Below the pieces are notes generated by a model. The model made no database searches. It saw nothing but the letters and a program-made list of their open reading frames with translations, and had not been told where the DNA came from. 64,000 nt of DNA from positions 930,001-994,000 of the forward strand of contig CATNEN010000014.1 in assembly GCA_950097015.1 (NCBI GenBank), given 5' to 3'. Shown here in pieces: positions 55,831 to 64,000 of this stretch (its first letter is position 1; each line of letters starts with the position of its first letter). The translations under genes and the position numbers were made by a program. Origin of the DNA: Macrostomum hystrix (taxonomy: Eukaryota; Platyhelminthes; Macrostomidae).

Positions 55831-56401
55831 TTTGTCACTCAAGTTTCGCGCATTTTCACCTCCCTAATGTTCCTGCTGAAATGCAAGTATAGGCAGAGAA
55901 GAACACAGATTGAGAGCAAAAGAGCAGACAGAAAATGAGTTCAGATTTTTATTTCCCATGGTTGCTACAGCGAGTGACATTGCCGTAGGGCAGCATTGAT
56001 TCACACAAGGGCAAAGTAGTAACTGACAGCATCGCAGACATGAAAGTGTGAGATCGCGAATGAAAATGTTAATTCCGACACAGCTCCAGATGTTGGTCTG
56101 AGAGTTCAATGTGAAAATGCAATGCCGCTACATCTAAGAGTGCAAAAATTAACACAGGAAAGTTTTTAACAGTCTTTGTACAACAATTGCTGCTTCTATT
56201 ATAACTGGCGCTGATGAGATCGAGTAAGCATCTAAGAAAATAACATTTTTAAGTAAAAACGCAGAATGCTACTCGCAGTAGGCTTGACGCAAATTTTTCA
56301 GAAACAAAAAAACCTTGTTAGTAAAACTTTAAGAATCGAATACGGAATTAATTACACAATCACGATATTGATCTGCAACAGGAGCGTATTGGAATTCAGT
56401 T
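55831..56401 (-). other. PPM1K 3' flank / UTR
   Basis: No ORF of note. A minus-strand AATAAA (plus-strand TTTATT near 55948) lies about 450 nt beyond the PPM1K stop. Confidence 0.4.
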
Positions 56402-58273
56402 TTAGCTGGAGGTGAAGCGATTGGCCAGGAAGTTGCGCCCCATTGAGTAGGGCATGCAGCCCACCTGCTTGGCATACTTGCCCCACGAACCGAAGGGCAG
56501 GATCACGGCCGTGCTGTTGTCCTCGCTGCCGAACTGCATCGCCTGGTCAACGATGATCTCTGCGGCCTCCTGCGGTGTGGCGCAGGTTGACGCAATGTCC
56601 ACCATCTCTTTGACGTTCATCACGAAGGCGACCCCGTCTGTCACCAGCAGCAGGAAGGCGTCGCGACCGTGCCGGACCTCCAGGGTGCGCAGGTGGGGCC
56701 GGGCCGTCACGCCGAACGGCTTCATCTCGCAGTCCCCGATGGACCTGGTTGGGGAAATCAGTAGAAGCGGATTAGGACAGGAGGCGGATAAGGACAGGGG
56801 GCGATAATCCGCTGGGGGCGGATAAGGACAGGTGGCCGATAATTCGCTGGGGGCGGATAAGGACCGGGGGCCGATAATCCGCTGGGGGCGGATAAGGACA
56901 GGTGGCCGATAATCCGCTGGAGGCGGATAAGGACAGGTGGCCGATAATCCGCTGGGGGCGGATAAGGACAGGTGGCCGATAATCCACTGGGGGCGGAAAA
57001 GGACAGGTGGCCGATAATCCGCTGGAGGGAGCGGGTTAGAAATAGGGGATCAGGTGGGGCGGATAAGGAGGAGCGGGTCAGGAAGGACGGAACAGGAGTG
57101 GGTCAGAAGGGGCGGAACAGGAGGGGCAGAATAGGAAGGGCGGGTCAGGAGGGGCGGAACAGGAGGGGCAGAACAGGAGGGGCGGGTCAGGAGGGGCGGG
57201 TCAGGAGGGGCGGGTCAGGAGGGGCGGGTCAGGAGGGGCGGAACAGGAGGGGCGGGTCAGGAGGGGCGGGTCACGAGAGGCGGGATCGGCAGATGGTAAA
57301 TACCTGGTCATGCTGAGCCTGCCGTTAACCACCGGGTTGCCCAGACTGTTAGAGGTGACCACGCCGCCCCGAGCGTGAATTCTTTCCTGTTCCTCCTCCA
57401 GCGCCGGGTCGTGGTCCATCGACAGCAGCTCGGGCCGGCCGGAGCGGCAGAGCACGGCTTTAGAATCGCCGACATTGGCCACAGCCAGCTCGGTTGAGTT
57501 GCGCAGCAGGCAGACGGTGGCCGTTGAGCCGCTGGCGAATCGTCCTGCCTGACCGCTGCTGCGCCGCTGCAGGCTGCGCTGGAACAGATTGTTGGCCTCC
57601 ACGAATGAGCGGCGCAGAGCCACATCCAGGCGGGGCTGCTGGCGGCACCAGAAGTGGGCCAGGTCCGGCAGGCGCTCCACGAGGAAGTCGGCGGCGGCCG
57701 AGTCGCCGTGCCCGTCGAATACGCCGATGAACAGCAGGTTGTCCTGGCAAACCGCGAGAAACAAAACGTTTACGGGATATAAGACTAAAATATGGGCATT
57801 ATGGACTATTTTAGAGACTACGAAGTCTTATGTTGCACCTGCAGGTCTTTGTAGACCAGGCGGTCCTCCTGGTACTGCCGTCGGCCCTGGGCGGTGCAGC
57901 TGCCCACGTACTGGCAGGTAATGCGCGGCACCAGCTTGCCCTGGCGCATGCTCTGCTGCTCCAGGATGGGATAATTAATGCGCGTCTTCCAGCTGCCCAG
58001 CCCCATCAGCGAGTTGGTGAGCAGGCGGCTGGAGCGGACAACGTCGGGAGACGGAGTGGCACCAACGGCTGCGGCGGCGGCGGCGGAAGCGGCCGCTGCT
58101 GCCGCCGCTGGCGACTGGCGGCGAGGGCGGGGCTCCGGGGTCGGGGAGGCTGCGGCAGGAGCGGCGGAGGAAGAGGAGGAGGAAGACGACGAGCTGGCGA
58201 GCCGACGCCGCAGAAGCAGCCAAATCGGCTGGTAGGCCAACGCCACCAGCTGCCTTTGCTGCCGCGGCTGCTG
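56402..58273 (-). CDS. PPM1K: Protein phosphatase PP2Cm (PPM1K), mitochondrial; initiator exon unresolved
   Basis: Minus-strand exons 58273-57839, 57743-57304 and 56744-56402 join in frame (1,218 nt, TAA). The PP2C metal-binding residues are present: QYQEDRLV, GVFDGHGDSAAADFL, LLVTDGVAFV, GSEDNSTAVILPFGSWGKY. The last string, MDHDPALEEEQERIHARGG and VNGRLSMTRSIGDCE match PPM1K, the Mn/Mg-dependent phosphatase that activates the branched-chain ketoacid dehydrogenase complex in the mitochondrial matrix. The N-terminus (QQPRQQRQLVALAYQPIWLL then LRRRL) looks like a targeting presequence, followed by long Ser and Ala tracts. No ATG precedes it in this exon; a strong acceptor (CTTTCTGTTTGCAG) does. 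The start is therefore in an upstream exon beyond the 27-bp array, or is supplied by a spliced leader. Confidence 0.85.
56775..57045. repeat. 35-bp minisatellite in PPM1K intron, about 7 copies
   Basis: Unit GATAAGGACAGGTGGCCGAT then AATCCGCTGGGGGCG. Confidence 0.9.
57060..57295. repeat. G-rich ~15-bp repeat in the same PPM1K intron
   Basis: Unit GGCGGGTCAGGAGGG with GAACAGGAGGG variants. Strongly purine/G-skewed (C-rich in the gene's sense). Confidence 0.9.
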
Positions 58274-58309
58274 CTGCAAACAGAAAGCGATATTGCACTT
58301 TGCAGCAGA

Positions 58310-59140
58310 GCAAGCCAGAGCAGACTGGGACAGCTGAAGCACCTGAGGAGGTTGGGACAGCTGAAGCACCTGAGGAGGTTGGGACAGCTGAAGCACCTGA
58401 GGAGGTTGGGACAGCTGAGGCACCTGAGGAGGTTGGGACAGCTGAAGCACCTGAGGAGGTTGGGACAGCTGAGGCACCTGAGGAGGTTGGGACAGCTGAG
58501 GCACCTGAGGAGGTTGGGACAGCTGAGGCACCTGAGGAGGTTGGGACAGCTGAAGCACCTGAGGAGGTTGGGAAAGCTGAAGCACCTGAGGAGGTTGGGA
58601 CAGCTGAAGCACCTGAGGAGGTTGGGACAGCTGAGGCACCTGAGGAGGTTGGGACAGCTGAAGCACCTGAGGAGGGTTGGGACAGCTGAGGCACCTGAAG
58701 AGGTTGGGACAGCTGAGGCACCTGAGGAGGTTGGGACAGCTGAGGCACCTGAGGAGGTTGGGACAGCTGAAGCACCTGAGGTTTGGGACAGCTATGGCAC
58801 CTGAGGAGGTTGGGACAGCTGAAGCACCTGAGGAGGTTGGGACAGCTGAAGCACCTGAGGAGGTTGGGACAGCTGAAGCACCTGAAGAGGTTGGGACAGC
58901 TGAAGCACCTGAGGAGGTTGGGACAGCTGAGGCACCTGAGGAGGTTTGGGACAGCTGAAGCAACTGAGGAGGTTGGGACAGCTAAGGCACCTGAGGAGGT
59001 TGGGACAGCTGAAGCAACTGAGGAGGGTTGGGACAGCTGAGGCACCTGAAGAGGTTGGGACAGCTGAGGCACCTGAGGAGGTTGGGACAGCTGAAGCACC
59101 TGAGGAGGTTGGGACAGTTAAGGCACCTGAGTAGGTTAAG
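58310..59140. repeat. 27-bp minisatellite just upstream of the first PPM1K exon seen, about 31 copies
   Basis: Plus-strand unit CACCTGAGGAGGTTGGGACA plus GCTGAAG. In the gene's sense each unit reads CCTCCTCAGGTGC, a 3' splice-site-like CAG joined to GTG. The 27-bp period makes long ORFs on both strands that are not genes. Confidence 0.95.
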
Positions 59141-59424
59141 AATTACTGAAGGAGGGGCTGGGACAGCTGAAGCAGCTGATGATTGCCTTAAAACAGTTTC
59201 AAAAAAGTTTCGAACCGAAAAGCTAAGATGAACACTAGCAATTCCAATTCGTAAGTAATCAAAATTAGCTCCGTTAAAGATTTGATGAACCAGAAAGAAT
59301 ATAAATAACAATAAACTTATTAAAATCATTAGATTGCAGACAAAAATGCGTATATTTCGAATCAACCTACTCATAGTAGGCCTAATTGAATTTTAAACAG
59401 CGAAAACTGCCTGTCAGAAGGAAT

Positions 59425-60774
59425 CTATGACGGCGAGTAGTCAGGCGGCCGGCACTCGATGTCGAATACGAGGTGCGCCACCCGGGGCGCGTACCACTTC
59501 ACAAACTGGATGCGGTCGGCGCGCACCCGCCAGCCGGAAGGCAAGTGGCGCCGAAGCTCGCGCCGTATGGAGGCGGCCATGTCCAGCCAGGCCGGGAGTG
59601 TCCGAGACCGGCTGCAGGCGGGCGGCGGTTCCTCCGCCTCCTGTTCGGCATCTGCGGGACATTCAACTGGCGACTCGTTGTCGGCCCCGATGTTAGCGCC
59701 AGGCGGCGACTCCTCGACGGCCGCCTCTGCCGGCGGAGCGTGCGGGCTATTCAGGAAGGCATTCAGGTGCGCGGCAGCGGCTTCTCTGTTCTCGAATGTT
59801 GCACTGGTGTCTTTGTCGCCAAGAACAGGGCAATCCTTGTTGGCGTCTTTGTTGCTCTTATCGCCTGGCGAGTCGCAATTCTCGTGCACGTGCAGCCAGC
59901 CTCCACGGGGCCCAAGGCAGCGGCAGGCAGTGGACCAGGACAGGCGGGAGCTGGGCACCAGGCCAAGCAGCACCCTGTCCGCCAGGCCCACCGGTGCCAC
60001 CAGGCGGTTGTCACCCGAGACGACGCGGCAGCGCGACTGGTCGATGCGATTCTTGGCCACGTTGCGTCGCAGCCAGTGCAGCGCTGTTGGATTCCAGTCC
60101 ACGGCGATGACCAGGGGAATCTGGGTGCGGGCCAGCAGCGGCAGGGTGAAGTAGCCAATGCCTGCGGAGCCGGTGTGTCAAACAGAATGAGTTTTGTTCC
60201 TGTGTGCTTAAAACTGAGGCATCCTCGGGGCTCACAACTGACCGGCGAACAGGTCCACAATGCAGCTCTCCCGTCCGCTCCTGACGGCCTCGGCAACAGG
60301 CGCCACCAGGCGATGCCGCTCGGCCGCGTTGCCCCGGCTGAACATGCAGTCGCTGACGTCCCAGGACAGGGAGACGCCGTGCTCAACACAGGTGGCCACG
60401 GTGGCCTCCGCCGGATCGTCAAAGCTGCCGGCTTCAGCGTACAGCAGGTGGCTGCGCGAGCTGCGAATGCCATCCCTGGCGACGCGGCGAACGATGGCGA
60501 GCCGGCGAACTCGCAGGAGGCGACAGACCGCTGGCCAGAGGCGGCCAGACGCGGCCAGCTGGGCGAAGCTGGAGTGGTCCAGGCTGCCCTCCGGGAACAG
60601 CGCCAGGTCGCCGTAGCGGCTGTAGCTGCGGGGCAGGTGGGGCAGCCAGGCTGTCTGGGCTGAATCGCCGCCGCAGTCGGCATCGACTGCCAGGAGGCTC
60701 AGCTGAAGCTGCTCACGCCACGACTGCAACAGGCAGTTGTTCGGAGATGTAACACAGCGTATAGCGCAGTGCAT
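59425..60774 (-). CDS. TRMT12: tRNA wybutosine-synthesizing protein 2 (TYW2/TRMT12), 422 aa, two exons
   Basis: Minus-strand exons 60774-60243 and 60161-59425 (phase 1; GCCG|GTCAGT...CTCCGCAG|GCATTG), stop TAG. The N-terminal half has LPHLPRSYSRYGDLALFPEG and SWDVSDCMFSRGNAAERHR. The Rossmann SAM-binding motif IVDLFAGIGYFTLPLLA spans the splice junction, followed by VDWNPTALHWLRRNVAKNRI, SGDNRLVAP, ADRVLLGLVPSS and the C-terminal IQFVKWYAPRVAHLVFDIEC. The family transfers the aminocarboxypropyl group of SAM to the wybutosine precursor on tRNA-Phe position 37. An acidic, low-complexity insertion of about 80 residues separates the HVHENCDS motif from the final WLDMAASIRRELRRH helix; most homologues are shorter there. 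The start at 60774 is the first ATG in frame. Confidence 0.9.
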
Positions 60775-60869
60775 TTTAAATCTCAACTCAACTCTAGCTA
60801 TTTATGCCTTCCAATGCAGGAGGCAAATGGTAGATAAATACAATTTACACCAGATGGCCCAGATGTGCA

Positions 60870-61985
60870 GCTATTGCATGTCAGCTGTTGCATGTCAGAT
60901 ATTGCATGTCAGATATTGCATGTCAGATATTGCATGTCAGCTATTGCATGGCAGATATTGCATGGCAGCTACTGCATGGCAGATATTGCATGGCAGCTAT
61001 TGCATGTCAGCTACTGCATGGCAGATATTGCATGTCAGATATTGCATGGCAGATATTGCATGTCAGCTACTGCATGGCAGATATTGCATGGCAGCTATTG
61101 CATGTCAGCTACTGCATGGCAGATATTGCATGTCAGATATTGCATGTCAGCTATTGCATGGCAGATATTGCATGGCAGCTACTGCATGGCAGATATTGCA
61201 TGGCAGCTATTGCATGTCAGCTACTGCATGGCAGATATTGCATGTCAGCTATTGCATGTCAGCTATTGCATGGCAGATATTGCATGGCAGATATTGCATG
61301 TCAGCTATTGCATGGCAGATATTGCATGGCAGATATTGCATGGCAGCTATTGCATGTCAGCTACTGCATGGCAGATATTGCATGTCAGCTATTGCATGTC
61401 AGCTATTGCATGGCAGATATTGCATGGCAGATATTGCATGTCAGCTACTGCATGGCAGATATTGCATGGCAGCTATTGCATGTCAGCTACTGCATGGCAG
61501 ATATTGCATGTCAGATATTGCATGGCAGATATTGCATGTCAGCTATTGCATGGCAGATATTGCATGTCAGATATTGCATGTCAGCTATTGCATGGCAGAT
61601 ATTGCATGTCAGATATTGCATGGCAGATATTGCATGTCAGATATTGCATGTCAGATATTGCATGTCAGCTACTGCATGGCAGATATTGCATGTCAGATAT
61701 TGCATGTCAGATATTGCATGTCAGCTACTGCATGGCAGATATTGCATGGCAGATATTGCATGGCAGCTATTGCATGTCAGCTACTGCATGGCAGATATTG
61801 CATAGCAGATATTGCATGGCAGATATTGCATGGCAGCTATTGCATGTCAGCTACTGCATGGCAGATATTGCATGTCAGATATTGCATGTCAGATATTGCA
61901 TGTCAGCTACTGCATGGCAGATATTGCATGGCAGATATTGCATGGCAGATATTGCATGGCAGCTATTGCATGGCAGATGTTAATT
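60870..61985. repeat. 14-bp minisatellite upstream of TRMT12, about 79 copies
   Basis: Unit TGTCAGATATTGCA with nearly binary variation: TGTC/TGGC and AGAT/AGCT (plus TACT only with AGCT). It begins about 95 bp upstream of the TRMT12 start codon, in the promoter or leader region. Open plus-strand frames through it are artefacts (14 bp rotates frame). Confidence 0.95.
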
Positions 61986-64000
61986 TGCACATCTAAGCGC
62001 TGCATATTGCTGCTCAATCCATAGACTAGGAGGTTGCCACATCTATGCAAATTTATACCCAGCTCTTGCCAGTACCAGTTAGGTTAACAGTGAACTTACT
62101 AGAGCACAATGGAATTGACTGCTTTGCTCAATAAGACAAATTGTCACATTTTGAAGCTGAGTCTCAAACTCTTGAACCAAAGCAGATCCAAAGCAGACTT
62201 GATAAGCTTATTTTTCTGCTTATATGTTGGGTGGTTCTCACAGAGTTGCCACTTTTAGTGTCCAAAGTGTTTTTTTGCCAATTTTGATTGTTTTTTCATC
62301 TATTACTGCAGTATATTATATAAGCTACAGTAAAAAGTGGTTTAAAGCAGTTTTTAACACTTCATTGACAAATTCATCATTCTTCATTAAAATTCTTCAT
62401 TCATCACTCATCGGATCTATGCTTTTGAGGGCTGTAGATCCGATGAGTAAAACTGCTATTAAATGCAAATATTAAGGAATCCATTGGGGCTAGAATAAAG
62501 TGCCATATGTCATTAGAGACATCTATGTACCCTTCATAATATGATATAGCATTTGCGGTTTTACAGAATACACATCCTGAGAATTTTACATTTCCCCGAC
62601 GTAGATCCGATGAGTCAAACTGCTTACTCAAAAAAATCTGTTTTTTACATTTTTGTTTTTCGGTAGTTGAATAGAGATAGTATGCAGTGTGCCTATAGTT
62701 TTATGAAAGCACATAAATATATATTTTGTTTGCAAGAGGATTTAGCACTGAATATGCTACCACTAATTTTTTACTGACAAATTTAGGTCAAGAGGTCTGG
62801 CGTAGATCCGATGAGTTAAGTTTTGTGAGACACTTATAAAAGCCACAAAGTAAGTAGATATAGCTGAATTATAATAGAAATTATGTTTCCTAATGCTTAT
62901 TTTAGTTATATATTGCCATATAAAAGAACAACAACGTCTTGAACACAAACGCTTTTGACAAGGGAAAGTCTTAATCTTTGACTAAAATGTGTGAGACACG
63001 GTGCTTTTACAGACTTTCATGATTTCTAGTGATTTAAAAATATGCAAACAAATGGAATTTATAACATAGCTTTAGTGCCCCACATAGGGAAACATCGATA
63101 GAACACAAATGGTTCAACAGGACAGCTTCAAATTACATTATAAAATATATTTTTTGAAAAGACACATTTTTTCAGTACTGTGGCAATCCCGTGAGAATCA
63201 CCCTGTTCTTTTTTAAATAGATAAGCATTATCTAGGGAATACAATAAACTTGTATTTGGCTTGGTTAACATAGTAACCTAAAATTAAATATATGTGGACT
63301 TTGTCCTAAAGACTTGACAAAGACTAAGACAAAAGTCTAAGCATAGACAAAACAAAGCATTTTTCATACACTAGCTAGTAGATAAGAATTTTTTAAATCA
63401 GATTTGCATCTTTAAGAATTAAGATTGGAGTTATAAATTTGATTGAATAAATTGACATTGAATCTTGGAAATTGAAATAAGCTATTTAAATAAAACATTA
63501 CCACACAAAATATCAAATCAAATAATTCCCTAACATTTCAATATGCTTGTACTTTGAAATTTTAGTCAATAAAAATTTATCTAAAAAAGAAAGAAACAAA
63601 AATTTAGTTATTTAGGTGCTAATAAATACATGTACTAGAATTCATTAATTATTTAAGTCTGAATTGCAAAATTGTTTTATTCATGCTAGATATAATTTTT
63701 TTCATCTTGATATCCCAGACAAACCCCAGACCTTGATTTAGGTTTACCCAGGCAGCTGTCCCTTGGTTTTGCATCCCTAATCACATATGTATATGTACAT
63801 CTGCCTGTTGTGATTGACAATGCTTGCGTATATGCTTGAAAACTGACAATGAACGAGTCGAGTCATTCTCGAACGACAGAAAACTGTTTTGTCTTTCAAA
63901 ATAGTATCTGCTTAATTACAATTTTGTCAAATAGAAAAAAGTTATTCATGTTTTTCATCTAAAACCAAACGATGATTTTCATGTATCTTCAAACCAAACA
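61986..64000. other. AT-rich, no gene; four copies of TAGATCCGATGAGT
   Basis: TAGATCCGATGAGT occurs at about 62434, 62602 and 62803, with an inverted copy at about 62407-62420 facing the first. No ORF of note. Confidence 0.5.

Noticed and set aside
55165-55867. Overlapping 225-codon ORFs on both strands
   Set aside because: 24-bp array; no splice or codon evidence.
57818-59134. Proline/serine-rich ORFs extending from PPM1K through the 27-bp array
   Set aside because: The part beyond 58273 is repeat; the strong acceptor at 58274 marks the true exon edge.
60870-61985. Hammerhead ribozyme in a satellite array
   Set aside because: No CTGATGA...GAAA core is present in this or any other array I read.
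60737-61996. ORFs over 300 codons rich in C-H-Y motifs
   Set aside because: The 14-bp unit rotates through all frames without stops; peptide is a repeat artefact.

Overview
The window is eukaryotic and metazoan. Coding regions are split by GT-AG introns (one is GC-AG), and the recognisable genes are animal ones: a DYRK-family kinase, CUEDC1, the mitochondrial PP2C phosphatase PPM1K, the tRNA wybutosine enzyme TRMT12/TYW2 and a class C GPCR/ANF-receptor type ectodomain. Compact introns, very heavy minisatellite content and decayed THAP/P-element and non-LTR elements suggest an invertebrate. A free-living flatworm (Macrostomum-like) is my best guess; this is inference, not demonstrated. I see no rRNA, convincing tRNA, CRISPR or prokaryotic operon signal.

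Layout. 1-1003 (-): first three exons of a receptor ectodomain gene with an in-frame TAG. 1.2-7.8 kb: mobile-element graveyard (RNase H scrap, MITE, reverse-transcriptase fragment, solo LTR, THAP/P-element pseudogene). 9.7-16.0 kb (+): one uninterrupted 2,091-codon gene of unknown family with internally duplicated modules; broken pieces of the same family lie at 3.27 kb and 22.0 kb. 16.1-18.8 kb: 49-bp satellite. 20.97-21.56 kb (+): last two exons of a PAN/apple-like gene. 24.4-26.9 kb (+): complete five-exon DYRK kinase, followed by 2 kb of 40-bp repeats. 29.9-32.6 kb (+): a four-exon gene of unknown function. 33-39 kb: AT-rich, one array, two MITEs. 39.5-42.1 kb (-): an apparently intact three-exon DDE-like transposase ending in a PHD finger. 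44.3-48.3 kb (+): CUEDC1. 49.4-52.1 kb: weak evidence for a membrane-protein gene. 53.1-60.8 kb (-): a same-strand series of DUF1295 reductase-like protein, PPM1K and TRMT12. 61-64 kb: a 14-bp array, then AT-rich sequence.

The dominant feature is about twenty minisatellite arrays (units 14-51 bp, very roughly a fifth of the window). They lie in introns, between stop codons and the first canonical poly(A) signal, or just upstream of genes, and seldom touch coding exons. Several units contain splice-site-like cores. Exon structures were assembled by hand from splice consensus, phase and family conservation; no alignment or transcript evidence was available.
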